From the NCBI RefSeq assembly GCF_019343195.1, contig NZ_RPHB01000002.1, forward strand, positions 637,627 through 701,626: 64,000 nt of DNA. Direction: 5' to 3'. Positions 17,453 through 26,772 of this stretch are shown here, one piece after another. Below the pieces are notes generated by a model that was not told the origin of the DNA, did not search any database, and saw only the letters and a program-made list of their open reading frames with translations. Within the stretch, counting starts at the first letter, position 1, and each line of letters starts with the position of its first letter. Both the position numbers and the translations under genes were made by a program. This DNA is from Arthrospiribacter ruber. Lineage in GTDB: Bacteria > Bacteroidota > Bacteroidia > Cytophagales > Cyclobacteriaceae.

Positions 17453-19633
17453 TTAATTAGCGTGGTCTGAAATGAATTTGATTCTGTACACACGGATTTC
17501 TTCTTCTGCAAAATCCTCGTCTTCCAATTCATTTAATGCCACTCTTATATTGTCTGTATCAGCAGTCATAAAATAATCATGGAGGATATCTTCTCTTTCC
17601 TCATCCATGATATTTTCTATGTAGTAATTGATATTCAACTTGGTACCACTGTAGATGATTTGCTCGATTTCCTGGAGCAACTCCGACATGGACATATTGA
17701 GATTGTCCGCAATCTCATCCAAGTTGATTTTTCTATCCACCTGCTGAATAATGGATATTTTTACTTTAGAACGGCTTCCTGCTGTCTTCACGACCACATC
17801 CGAAGCAGTAATGATTTCATTTTCCTCTACATAATTTTCAATCAGTTTCAGAAAAGATGTACCAAATTTAGCGACTTTTCCCATACCGACACCGTTGATC
17901 TGTGCCAATTCTTCTCTTGAAGTAGGATATACGGTCGCCATTTCTTCCAAGGAAGGATCTTGGAATATCACATAAGGAGGAAGCCCTTTGGCTTTGGCTA
18001 CCTTTTTCCTCTCGGCTTTGAGGAGTTCAAAAAGCTTCTCATCATAGGCTTTACCTCCTCCGGCCGGAGCTTCTTCAGGGGTTTCATTTTCTATCATCCC
18101 TTCAAAGTCATGGTCTTTGTAAATAGGAAAGGCATATGGAGCTTTTAAGTATTCTTCTCCTTTTTTGGTAATCTTGATCACACCATAATTTTCGATGTCT
18201 TTTTCAAGAAAACCTCCGATCATGGCCTGTCTGATAACTGTCTTCCAAGTTCTCTCATCTTCATCTTTCCCTATACCAAACACCTTGAGCTTGTCATGCT
18301 TATAGCTGCTGATATAGTCATTGCTTTCTCCACGCACCACATTGACAATATGGTCCATATTAAAGCGGTTATTAGTCTCCTTTACAGCTCCAATCACAGC
18401 CTCCAAGTGCTCCATTCCTTCGAATTTCTCCTTTGGCTTCTTGCAGTTGTCGCAATGGCCACAATCTTCAGCCATCAACTCACCGAAGTAATGAAGGAGG
18501 AATTTTCTTCTACATATAGAGCTTTCCGCATAGGCAGCCATTTCCTGGAGAAGTACTCTGGCATTTTCACGCTCTGTTACTGGTTTGTCTTTATTGAATT
18601 TTTCCAGCTTGATGATATCATCATACTTGTAAAACATCAGACAATGCCCTTCTAATCCATCTCTACCTGCACGTCCTGTCTCCTGATAATACCCCTCAAG
18701 TGACTTTGGCACATCATAGTGAATGACATATCTGACATCAGGCTTATCTATTCCCATCCCAAATGCAATGGTAGCAACGATCACATCGACTTCTTCATTA
18801 AGAAAATCGTCCTGATTTTTGACCCTGACGTTTTGCTCCAGTCCGGCATGGTAAGGAGCAGCTTTGATGCCGTTTACCTTTAAGAGATCCGCAAGTTCCT
18901 GCACTTTTTTTCTGCTCAGGCAATAAATAATTCCGGACTTCCCTTTGTGAGATTTGATATATTTGATGATCTGTTTTTTGGTCTCATTTTTCACCTTAGG
19001 TCTTACTTCATAGAACAGGTTGGTTCTATTGAAGGAAGACTTGAAAATGTCGGCTTCTTCCATCTGCAAGTTGCGCTGTATGTCCTGCTGTACTTTAGGG
19101 GTAGCAGTAGCGGTCAATGCTACAATAGGGAGGTTGGAGCCGATCTGAGCGATAATGGACTTAATTTTACGGTACTCCGGACGGAAGTCATGCCCCCATT
19201 CAGAAATACAATGCGCTTCATCTATAGCCACAAAACTCAGCTTGGCATCTTTGAGAAAAAGAATATTGTCTTCTTTGGTGAGGGATTCAGGTGCCACATA
19301 GAGGAGTTTGGTTTTTCCTGCCAACACCTCTTTTTTCACCTTGGTCGTTTCAGATTTGTTCAATGTAGAATTGAGGAAGTGTGCATTGATCCCAAATGCA
19401 TTGAGTTGGTCCACCTGATTTTTCATCAACGCGATAAGAGGTGAAATGACTATAGCAGTACCATCTTGGATCACTGCAGGAAGCTGATAGCACAGGGATT
19501 TCCCCGCTCCTGTTGGCATGATGACGAAAGTATTGCTACCATTCAAAACATTATCAACAATTGCTTCTTGATTGCCTCTGAATTGAGAGAAGCCAAATAT
19601 TCTTTTAAGGTTTTCTTTGACGGTTTGATCCAC
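17453..19633 (-). CDS. recQ: ATP-dependent DNA helicase RecQ
   Basis: A 726-residue superfamily 2 helicase for recombination and replication-fork repair. Motifs: Walker A PTGAGKSLCYQLPA (40-53), the DEAH box in VAIDEAHCISEWGHDFRPEY, motif VI QETGRAGRDG, a RecQ zinc site (CRRKFLLHYFGE followed by CGHCDNC), a winged-helix RQC region and an HRDC domain around residues 525-600 (YDEKLFELLKAERKKVAK). About 110 further residues after the HRDC form an additional helical tail, which makes the protein longer than E. coli RecQ (about 610). It heads a minus-strand run with purD, ricT and gldH. Confidence 0.97.
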   Translation of the reverse strand: MDQTVKENLKRIFGFSQFRGNQEAIVDNVLNGSNTFVIMPTGAGKSLCYQLPAVIQDGTAIVISPLIALMKNQVDQLNAFGINAHFLNSTLNKSETTKVKKEVLAGKTKLLYVAPESLTKEDNILFLKDAKLSFVAIDEAHCISEWGHDFRPEYRKIKSIIAQIGSNLPIVALTATATPKVQQDIQRNLQMEEADIFKSSFNRTNLFYEVRPKVKNETKKQIIKYIKSHKGKSGIIYCLSRKKVQELADLLKVNGIKAAPYHAGLEQNVRVKNQDDFLNEEVDVIVATIAFGMGIDKPDVRYVIHYDVPKSLEGYYQETGRAGRDGLEGHCLMFYKYDDIIKLEKFNKDKPVTERENARVLLQEMAAYAESSICRRKFLLHYFGELMAEDCGHCDNCKKPKEKFEGMEHLEAVIGAVKETNNRFNMDHIVNVVRGESNDYISSYKHDKLKVFGIGKDEDERTWKTVIRQAMIGGFLEKDIENYGVIKITKKGEEYLKAPYAFPIYKDHDFEGMIENETPEEAPAGGGKAYDEKLFELLKAERKKVAKAKGLPPYVIFQDPSLEEMATVYPTSREELAQINGVGMGKVAKFGTSFLKLIENYVEENEIITASDVVVKTAGSRSKVKISIIQQVDRKINLDEIADNLNMSMSELLQEIEQIIYSGTKLNINYYIENIMDEEREDILHDYFMTADTDNIRVALNELEDEDFAEEEIRVYRIKFISDHAN

Positions 19634-19710
19634 AGTAAAATTGCTTTTTTAATGTTCCACCTAGAGGATAATCATTAAATGAATAAGGTTTTCTTTTTTT
19701 ACCTTTGGTA

Positions 19711-19718
19711 CAAATTTA
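19711..19718 (-). promoter_or_regulatory. Candidate -7 box for the recQ operon
   Basis: On the minus strand TAAATTTG matches TAnnTTTG, 77 bases upstream of the recQ ATG. No good TTTG at the usual spacing was found. Confidence 0.4.
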
Positions 19719-20026
19719 ATGATTCACAACAGTAATTTTGAAGTTAGTAAAAAATATTAAGAAAGCAGACAGAAAACCAAAGCAAGTCTAAATTGTTGAT
19801 TGATTTTCGGCCAATTTTTATTTTTACTTCTCTTACTCTTTCGTAATTTCAGGTGGCTGTAGTTTTGATAAAATCTCAGTTATACGCTCCATTCATTACA
19901 TCGCAAATAAATCAACCGAATAAAAACAAAAAGAACAAATATTCTCTGACAAGCCTTTAATGTTTCATCTATTTATTCAAAAGTGACTTTTGCATAAACA
20001 ATTGATGACTAACTTACCCTCCACAG
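19719..20026. other. Gene-free divergent region between recQ and manC
   Basis: AT-rich DNA without an ORF I would defend, between divergently transcribed recQ and manC. Promoters in both directions are expected. A TAACTTAC sequence close to the manC start is a weak -7 candidate. No palindrome or repeat stood out. Confidence 0.5.
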
Positions 20027-21100
20027 ATGCAAGAAAAAACCTATATCGTCATCATGGCCGGTGGAATCGGTTCCCGGTTTTGGCCATACAGCCGTAATAA
20101 TAAACCCAAACAATTTCTAGATATACTAGGCACAGGAAGAACGCTATTACAGATGACCTTTGATAGGTTTTCCCAAATTGCTCCTGCGGAGATGTTCTAT
20201 GTGGTAACTAACAAACATTACCTGACCCTGGTAAAAGAACAACTTCCTGACATTCCAGAAAACCAGATTCTCACCGAACCACTCCGCAGAAATACAGCCA
20301 CCTGTGTGGCTTATGCCAATTATAAAATCTCCAAAAATGATCCGCATGCCAAGGTAATCGTGACTCCGGCAGATCACCTGATCGTGAGAGAGGACAAATT
20401 CCATCAAAAGATCGAGTTGGCCTTAACAGCTTGTAATGGCAACAACAAATTGATCACCATAGGAATCAAACCAAACCGCCCCGAAACGGGCTATGGATAC
20501 ATCCAATATATTTCCGATCCCAACAATCATATAAAAAAAGTAAAAACCTTTACTGAAAAACCTAATCTGAAATTGGCCAAAACCTTTTTGGAAAGTGGGG
20601 ATTTTGTTTGGAACTCCGGCATGTTTGTATGGAAAGTGCAAAGTGCCTTATTTGCTTTTGGCAAATATATGCCAGAAGTAGCAGAGGTATTCGAAGAGGG
20701 AATGGCCTTCTACGACACAGAAAAGGAAGAAGAGTTTATCAAAAAAGCTTATTCTCTGGTCAAAAACACTTCAATTGATTATGGGATCATGGAAAAATCC
20801 GATGAAGTGTACATGGTACTGGGTGACTTCGGATGGTCTGACCTTGGTTCTTGGATGAGTCTACACGAAAACAGAAAAAAAGACCCTGACAACAATGTGG
20901 TTGAGGCAAACGCCATCCTCTATGAAACACAAAACTGCTATATCAAAGTAGACTCCCAAAAACTGGTAGTAGTTCAGGGACTTGACAATTATTTGGTAAA
21001 TGAAAGTGAAAATGTATTACTGATCTGTAAACTGGATGCAGAAAAAAAATTCAGGACATTTGTCAGTGATGCCAAAAACAAAGGAGAAGATTACGTCTGA
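20027..21100 (+). CDS. manC: Mannose-1-phosphate guanylyltransferase
   Basis: A 357-residue nucleotidyltransferase that makes GDP-mannose from mannose 1-phosphate and GTP for glycan, lipopolysaccharide or exopolysaccharide synthesis. The family signature at residues 11-29 (AGGIGSRFWPYSR then KPKQF) and the downstream motifs TEPLRRNTA, VTPADHLI and ETGYGYI are clear. It is the short form: there is no C-terminal phosphomannose isomerase domain. Its stop overlaps the next start by one base (TGATG), so translation of the MazG-like protein is probably coupled. Confidence 0.95.
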   Translation: MQEKTYIVIMAGGIGSRFWPYSRNNKPKQFLDILGTGRTLLQMTFDRFSQIAPAEMFYVVTNKHYLTLVKEQLPDIPENQILTEPLRRNTATCVAYANYKISKNDPHAKVIVTPADHLIVREDKFHQKIELALTACNGNNKLITIGIKPNRPETGYGYIQYISDPNNHIKKVKTFTEKPNLKLAKTFLESGDFVWNSGMFVWKVQSALFAFGKYMPEVAEVFEEGMAFYDTEKEEEFIKKAYSLVKNTSIDYGIMEKSDEVYMVLGDFGWSDLGSWMSLHENRKKDPDNNVVEANAILYETQNCYIKVDSQKLVVVQGLDNYLVNESENVLLICKLDAEKKFRTFVSDAKNKGEDYV

Positions 21101-21441
21101 TGAAAAACCAAGAAATCACCATATCCCAAGCCCAAAAACTTGTAGATGAATGGATCAATACTGTAGGCGTAAGGTACTTCAATGAACTTACCAATACCGC
21201 TATTCTGATGGAGGAAGTGGGCGAAGTAGCCAGGATCATGGCCAGAAAATATGGAGAACAATCCTTCAAAGATTCCGATAAAGATAAAGACCTAGCTGAT
21301 GAAATGGCAGACGTGCTATGGGTGCTGATCTGCCTCGCCAATCAGACGGGTGTGGACCTTACTCAAGCCCTCAAAAAAAACATGGAGAAAAAAAATGTAC
21401 GGGACAAAGACCGGCACCGGCAAAACAATAAACTCAAGTAG
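21100..21441 (+). CDS. MazG-like nucleotide pyrophosphohydrolase
   Basis: A 113-residue all-alpha NTP pyrophosphohydrolase. The metal-binding pattern EExxE then ExxD is visible in MEEVGEVARI and DLADEMADVLW. Family members hydrolyse noncanonical or damaged (d)NTPs to the monophosphate. The last 20 residues are basic and probably disordered (KKNVRDKDRHRQNN). It overlaps manC by one base and is followed after 35 bases by a lipoprotein gene. Confidence 0.9.
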   Translation: MKNQEITISQAQKLVDEWINTVGVRYFNELTNTAILMEEVGEVARIMARKYGEQSFKDSDKDKDLADEMADVLWVLICLANQTGVDLTQALKKNMEKKNVRDKDRHRQNNKLK

Positions 21442-21476
21442 CCGTTTTTCATTTGTGATCAACCTGGAATGATAAA

Positions 21477-22019
21477 ATGAAAATTCTCTATCCCATCCTC
21501 CTAGGAGCATTTTTTTTATTTATAATCTCTTCTTGTGGAGACAATCCCGAGGCTCCTCCGCGGTTTTATTATGGAAATTACAACCTGGAAGTAATCACAA
21601 TGGAGCAATCCATTGACCTCAATGATGACGGAGCATCATCCACCAATTTCAAAGATCAGGTTGCTTCTTTAACTGGTGAATTTAACGATAGAATGACTTT
21701 TTTACAGGGAGATGAAGATCAGATGTTTTTCTCCATATACCTTCCAAATGTACTTACAGAACAAGGAGGTGTCCCTATCATTCGTTACCCTGCCGAAAAT
21801 CTGACCTTGGAAGTGGCACTGGAAGAAGAGAATAACCAATTTCAATTACTCAGCCAACAACCGCCTAACCCGGATAATGGTGAAATTGTCTCCATCGAAC
21901 TTTTAGATCAACTACGCATAGAATTCAAGGTCAACAAATCCCTTTACGACTTTGAAGCCAATGAGTGGGTCGATGTGCAGGTCAATTATTTATTCGTTCG
22001 CGGCTTGATCGAAACATGA
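21477..22019 (+). CDS. Hypothetical lipoprotein (180 aa)
   Basis: A signal peptide with lipobox IISSC (Cys20) predicts a lipid-anchored envelope protein. The mature part is acidic and beta-rich, with a region resembling the lipocalin-like or immunoglobulin-like small lipoproteins common in Bacteroidetes (the phrase [14 protein letters not shown] followed by alternating strands). I cannot assign a function. It overlaps the DUF2256 gene by four bases (ATGA), so both are read from one transcript together with manC and mazG. Confidence 0.75.
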   Translation: MKILYPILLGAFFLFIISSCGDNPEAPPRFYYGNYNLEVITMEQSIDLNDDGASSTNFKDQVASLTGEFNDRMTFLQGDEDQMFFSIYLPNVLTEQGGVPIIRYPAENLTLEVALEEENNQFQLLSQQPPNPDNGEIVSIELLDQLRIEFKVNKSLYDFEANEWVDVQVNYLFVRGLIET

Positions 22020-22162
22020 AAAAACAACACCTTCCTACAAAAATCTGCCCAGTCTGTAACCGTTCATTTATGTGGAGGAAGAAATGGGAAAAGAACTGGG
22101 AAATGGTAAAATACTGCTCAAAGAAATGTGCAGGAATAAAAAGTAATAAAGGGTTGACCTAA
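22016..22162 (+). CDS. DUF2256 zinc-ribbon protein (48 aa)
   Basis: A very small basic protein with the full DUF2256 pattern: [19 protein letters not shown] and YCSKKC, giving a four-cysteine zinc knuckle. ATG 22016 overlaps the preceding lipoprotein stop by four bases. In other bacteria DUF2256 genes often lie beside photolyase or cryptochrome genes; that is not the case here. Function is unknown. Its own stop codon is in the loop of the following terminator, so the left terminator arm is coding. Confidence 0.85.
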   Translation: MKKQHLPTKICPVCNRSFMWRKKWEKNWEMVKYCSKKCAGIKSNKGLT

Positions 22163-22180
22163 GCGTCAACCCTTTATTTT
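22148..22180. terminator. Bidirectional terminator overlapping the DUF2256 3' end
   Basis: A perfect 11-bp stem AAAGGGTTGAC / GTCAACCCTTT with a 6-base loop is followed by TATTTTTT on the plus strand and by TATTACTTTTTA on the minus strand. It separates two convergent genes; the loop holds the DUF2256 TAA (22160-22162). Confidence 0.9.
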
Positions 22181-22181
22181 T

Positions 22182-24614
22182 TCAAAATTCAAAATCACAG
22201 AAAATCTCATCAGAACCTATAGGTGCCCCATCCGGAACATTCAGAGAAGAGGGAGTAGACAGTTCCTCGGGCAATCTCAGGAAGGCTGTGATCTTATCTG
22301 ACAAATACTTGTCATGAGCAGAAATGCCTGATTTCCCTTTTTCTGTTTCGGATTTTCTATTTTTGATCTGGTCAAGTTTTGCTCTCACTTCCGCTTTCAC
22401 TAAAGAGCTCGCGCCGGCATCTTTGGATAGTTTGATCAGGTGATCCACCAGTTTGTTTTCAATCATCAAAGCAATCTGTCCTTGGTAATCTTCACTTATC
22501 TGATTTCTCACAAGAGAGGATGAAAGCTTATCCAGGTATGCCCCAAAAGACGGAAGACCGGATTCAAATGCTGCCTGCTGAGCAAGTCTGTTTGTCCTTC
22601 CAGCTTCAAGCATAAAGCCCAATGCCATATCCACCACATTTTCAGCCGGAGCAATAGGGTCAAAATTAAGCCCTGTCCGTGAAGGGAAGGTCTCCCTGTT
22701 TCTGGAGTACCCCATCGGTCGTGGCGGAATATGGTCTATGACCTGTTTGGGCAATACAAGGTTTTCAGGAGACAAAGCCTTAAGCAATGCATCAATCGCC
22801 TCATTTTGAACCGAAGCACTGAGCCTTTTCTGATTACGCTGATTATCTCCTTTGACCTTGTAAGTATAATCCAATCCTCCGATCAGTTTTGCGGCAGCCT
22901 CTATCTGATACCTGTGCATCAGGTAAAGTGGTACAAGAACTTCTTCCATCAGAGCCTCCGGTTGGCCATCTTCGATCGTATTTTTCCCGAAGGTTTCCAA
23001 CCTTGACTTTCTGATTTCCATCAGGCGCAGCAACTCTTCCGGAGCGGATTCACCATTGGACCAAAGGTGTGCTTTGGGGTGGCTTCCACTGGGATGCCTT
23101 GCGTCCACATCAGAAATAAAAGTATGTCCTGCAGCATAAGTATCTTCAAGGATCTGATTTAGGAATTTCTTCTCATCTTCCCCTTCCGGAGTGATGGCAT
23201 AGCCATATTTCACTGCCCATTTGTCCCAATCTCCTATTTTGTCATCATAGGCTTTGGAAAAATCCAGATTACCCGAACCATCCATAGTGATGTATGGATA
23301 GGGATAGTCCATTACTGAAGCCCTATCTGTTGGCGCTGAAGCGTAAGCATGTGCAAGTCCTATGGTATGGCCAATCTCATGAGCAGATAATTGTCTCAAG
23401 CGGGCCAAAGCCATTTCCAGCATTTTAGGGTCAGCTGGCTTTCCATCCTCAAAGGGCTGCAACAATCCTTGTGCAATAAGGTAATCCTGTCTTACCCTCA
23501 AAGATCCAAGAGAAACATGTCCCTTAATGATTTCACCTGTTCTTGGGTCTCTGACTGAAGACCCATAGGACCAGCCCCGAGTGGACCTATGCACCCATTG
23601 GATGACATTGTATCTTACATCCATCATATCTCCATCTTCCGGCATCAATTCTACTCGATAGGCATTTTTAAAACCTGCCGCCTCAAAGGCCTCGGCCCAC
23701 CAGTTCCCGCCTTCCAAAAGGGCTGATCTGACAGGTTCAGGTGTACCTCTATCCAAATAGTACACAATCGGCTTGATCGGTTCTGAGACCTCTGCATTGG
23801 GATCTTTCTTTTCGAGCCTGTGTCTTGAAATCAGCTTTCTCACTATTGGCTCTCCTATAGCTGTGGTGAAATCCATGTATGAAACATGAAAATATCCTGA
23901 TCTGGGATCAAATTCTCTTGGCTGATAACCATCATCAGGAAGTTCGATGAAGGAATGTCTTTGTCTTACAGTGACTGCTTCAGGAGATGGGGTAACAGAC
24001 CGGATATATCCACCACTAGGTGTACCTGTCAGGGTGACAATGGCCTCCACCTCAGAGTTCTTCGGAAAATTCTTGGTCATGGGATAATGAATCGCACTTC
24101 TCGACGCATCCGGCCTATAAGTTCCCTGTTTGGCATTACCCAATTTTTCACCCACCATATGGGCATCCTGTAGATAAAACGAAGTGGCATCTACCAAAAA
24201 TTTGCCTGAATTGTGATCTGCAATTTCAAAACCCCAAACTACAGATTCTGCAAATGCATCTTTCACTGCTTTGGTCTCATAAGGATTGTCCGTATGTGAA
24301 GCACGGAAGTCATAATTTTTGTGAACAAGAAGAATTTTGTTTCCCGCTTTTCTGAATTCTACCACTCGGGTCCTGCCCAACTGTCCACGATCAAGTCCAA
24401 GGTCATTGGATCCTACCCCGGCAGGCAAGGAATTTACATAGAGAAATTCATAGTCAAGCTTGTCAATTTCCAGATAAATCTTCCCTTTATCTTCATCGGT
24501 GTAAAAAGTGAAGAAACCCTCCTTTTTTTCAAGTTTGGACTTATCTATGGTCTGTGACAACACTGGCAGTGAGACCAGCAGCAGCAAATAAAATAGTATA
24601 AAGGTTTTTTTCAT
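22182..24614 (-). CDS. Secreted zinc metalloprotease (metzincin, DUF5117/DUF4953-like)
   Basis: An 810-residue protein with signal peptide (MKKTFILFYLLLLVSLPVLS, cleavage near residue 20). A metzincin zinc site HEIGHTIGLAH lies at 412-422, followed by the Met-turn SVMDYP about 15 residues later. The flanking regions resemble the Bacteroidetes families DUF5117 (N-terminal) and DUF4953 (protease). About 300 helical residues follow. Related proteins are exported zinc proteases of unknown substrate. No C-terminal type IX secretion domain is obvious. It is the last of four envelope genes on the minus strand, 64 bases after the helix-hairpin-helix gene. Confidence 0.88.
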   Translation of the reverse strand: MKKTFILFYLLLLVSLPVLSQTIDKSKLEKKEGFFTFYTDEDKGKIYLEIDKLDYEFLYVNSLPAGVGSNDLGLDRGQLGRTRVVEFRKAGNKILLVHKNYDFRASHTDNPYETKAVKDAFAESVVWGFEIADHNSGKFLVDATSFYLQDAHMVGEKLGNAKQGTYRPDASRSAIHYPMTKNFPKNSEVEAIVTLTGTPSGGYIRSVTPSPEAVTVRQRHSFIELPDDGYQPREFDPRSGYFHVSYMDFTTAIGEPIVRKLISRHRLEKKDPNAEVSEPIKPIVYYLDRGTPEPVRSALLEGGNWWAEAFEAAGFKNAYRVELMPEDGDMMDVRYNVIQWVHRSTRGWSYGSSVRDPRTGEIIKGHVSLGSLRVRQDYLIAQGLLQPFEDGKPADPKMLEMALARLRQLSAHEIGHTIGLAHAYASAPTDRASVMDYPYPYITMDGSGNLDFSKAYDDKIGDWDKWAVKYGYAITPEGEDEKKFLNQILEDTYAAGHTFISDVDARHPSGSHPKAHLWSNGESAPEELLRLMEIRKSRLETFGKNTIEDGQPEALMEEVLVPLYLMHRYQIEAAAKLIGGLDYTYKVKGDNQRNQKRLSASVQNEAIDALLKALSPENLVLPKQVIDHIPPRPMGYSRNRETFPSRTGLNFDPIAPAENVVDMALGFMLEAGRTNRLAQQAAFESGLPSFGAYLDKLSSSLVRNQISEDYQGQIALMIENKLVDHLIKLSKDAGASSLVKAEVRAKLDQIKNRKSETEKGKSGISAHDKYLSDKITAFLRLPEELSTPSSLNVPDGAPIGSDEIFCDFEF

Positions 24615-24678
24615 AATTCGGTGGTTTTATGCCCAATTTATCAAAAAACATCTTTTACATATTTACCGATTGTAGAAA

Positions 24679-26772
24679 TTATCTATTGAACTGATACCTC
24701 ACCTGAAAAACGGTTTCAGTAAGCCGATTGCCTGACACCTGCTGCAGCCCGGTACCTATACTTTCCCGGTCTGTATATTGGGTTCTTGAAAATCTAGCCC
24801 AAAGCGTAAGCTTATTGCTCAACTTATACTGCCCCAAAATATAATACCGCAAGCCCTGCCCATGCAGAGCTGGTATAGAAAACAACCAGAGGACATTTCT
24901 TTCGAATAAAAATTGTCGGTTGTCAAAATCATCCGTATCAAAAAGCGCAAAACGAGTGCTGATTCTCCATCGTTGAAAATCAGCATTCAGGTCCTGAGAG
25001 ATGGCAAACCCTGAAGTCCTTCGTTGATTGAATTGGAAAGAAGAACCCATAACCCTTGACTTGATACTCCAATTGGGATGTAAACCATAGTCTAGGTTGA
25101 ATACATAGTTCCATCTCCTACCCTGATCGAGCAAATATGGAGACTGAAATCCGGGATAATCACTGATATTGCGGGCTTTGGATTCTTCTCTGATCTGAAA
25201 AAAGAGCAGGGCTTTTCGCTGAGGGCTATAGGAAATCCTACTGAGCCATTCGTAGCCTTTTGAAGGGGCATAGGTACGGAACCTCAGCCATGGAAATGTA
25301 AACTGATCGTAGTAAAATGACCAGTTGAATTTCCGGTCCGGTTTAAAATTTAGTCCTAGGTATAAACCTCGCTCATTGATGGGCCTGGAACCTTCCGTGA
25401 AAGCATTACCGTAAAAGCTATGAAAATCCCGATCAAAATCCCTCCACAAAACTGACATGGAAAGCTTGGGGTGAAGACTTCCCATCATCCCCAACACAGT
25501 CCCTCTGCCCCCACTTTTTGATTGTGCCGTCTCACCAAAAAAGAAATAGTTTTGATAATTGTAAGCAAAATACAAGCTGTAGAGGTGGTTTTCCCTTCCA
25601 ATGAACTCGAATTGATTGTACACCTGAGGCCTTCTTTCAAAGGCTTGACTGAATCTGGTCGCGAGGACATTGGCTCCCAGTTGCAAGTTTTTCCTTTTAT
25701 TTTGAAAATGCACATTTGAACCTATATTCTGTTCTCTTGCCTGTCTTCGGTAGCTTATCTCAGTCGGGGTTCGATGCAGGCCAGAACTCTGAAGTGAGGT
25801 TATAATTGCTTCTTCTCTCTCAAGGGTATCCAACCTTACCGCCACATTTCCATCCCTAGGCGCGTCAGAAGCCATTAAGGTGAGAGAAATGGGGCCCATT
25901 TGATAAGTTGCTGCTCCTCCCCTGAAAAACCCAAATTCCAGCGCTGAGGTGTATGGCCTGATTCCGACAGTACTCCTCCTGACTGTGGTAATGGTTTCAC
26001 CACCTTTCCCCACCGCGAATCCGGCTCCAAAAACCAGACCTTGTCCTGTCTGCATCTGATAATCACCTAGTGTGACAGCCTTCCATTTACCTTGGTTATA
26101 AACAGTGAAATGGTAGGAAAAAAAGTTAAACCCATACCTTCTTGTAGCCGGTTCCCAAATGAACTGTTCCCCCGGATCTTTATCCAAAGTAAAACCAAGG
26201 CTGAAATCTTTGCTATGCTGGATCCTGAACCTGGCGTATAGGTTATTGGGATCACCCAAATACCTGCTGGTAAGTCTACCATTGCTTAGCGTATCAGGAG
26301 GAGTAAAACCTCTTCTTGTTTCCCAAACCCTGTTTTGCCTAAAAATAAAGTAGGCGTCACGGCTATTTGCAATCCTCTCCCAAAGTGATCCCTGATGTTT
26401 TTCTGAACTTTCCAAAATGACAAATGGAAGTATTTTTTGGATAGTCTCAAGGTCGAACCCGGGAATAGCCTGTAATTCATATAAGGAAATCAGATCTCCT
26501 AAGTGATCTCGGTATTCGAAAAAGCTATTGACCTGAGCTGGACTGAGTATAAAAATTGACTTAAGCTCTTCAGGATTAGTCTTGTTGAGATTGATTGGAT
26601 TGAGCAAGAGCTGGAGAATATTTTCATACAAATCTTCATAATCCTGATCTTCTCTCTGCATACCAAACAGGTCTTCCACAAGCATCTCTGTGTTGATCTC
26701 GCCTTTTCGGTAAGTCTGTGCAGATACCAGGCAATAACAAAAAACCAGCGTCAAAGTCAGCCAGAGTTTCAT
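24679..26772 (-). CDS. Exported helix-hairpin-helix protein with outer-membrane barrel
   Basis: A 697-residue protein: signal peptide (to about AQ at 19), then two ComEA-like helix-hairpin-helix repeats at about 55-115 (NPINLNKTNPEELKSIFILS and LYELQAIPGFDLETIQKIL), then about 550 residues of alternating amphipathic, aromatic-rich strands that end in an aromatic-containing terminus (FQVRYQFNR), as outer-membrane beta barrels do. The HhH repeats suggest DNA contact in the periplasm, but the family is uncharacterised as far as I know. Its start overlaps the preceding PorV/PorQ-like gene by four bases, so the two are probably made together. Confidence 0.8.
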   Translation of the reverse strand: MKLWLTLTLVFCYCLVSAQTYRKGEINTEMLVEDLFGMQREDQDYEDLYENILQLLLNPINLNKTNPEELKSIFILSPAQVNSFFEYRDHLGDLISLYELQAIPGFDLETIQKILPFVILESSEKHQGSLWERIANSRDAYFIFRQNRVWETRRGFTPPDTLSNGRLTSRYLGDPNNLYARFRIQHSKDFSLGFTLDKDPGEQFIWEPATRRYGFNFFSYHFTVYNQGKWKAVTLGDYQMQTGQGLVFGAGFAVGKGGETITTVRRSTVGIRPYTSALEFGFFRGGAATYQMGPISLTLMASDAPRDGNVAVRLDTLEREEAIITSLQSSGLHRTPTEISYRRQAREQNIGSNVHFQNKRKNLQLGANVLATRFSQAFERRPQVYNQFEFIGRENHLYSLYFAYNYQNYFFFGETAQSKSGGRGTVLGMMGSLHPKLSMSVLWRDFDRDFHSFYGNAFTEGSRPINERGLYLGLNFKPDRKFNWSFYYDQFTFPWLRFRTYAPSKGYEWLSRISYSPQRKALLFFQIREESKARNISDYPGFQSPYLLDQGRRWNYVFNLDYGLHPNWSIKSRVMGSSFQFNQRRTSGFAISQDLNADFQRWRISTRFALFDTDDFDNRQFLFERNVLWLFSIPALHGQGLRYYILGQYKLSNKLTLWARFSRTQYTDRESIGTGLQQVSGNRLTETVFQVRYQFNR

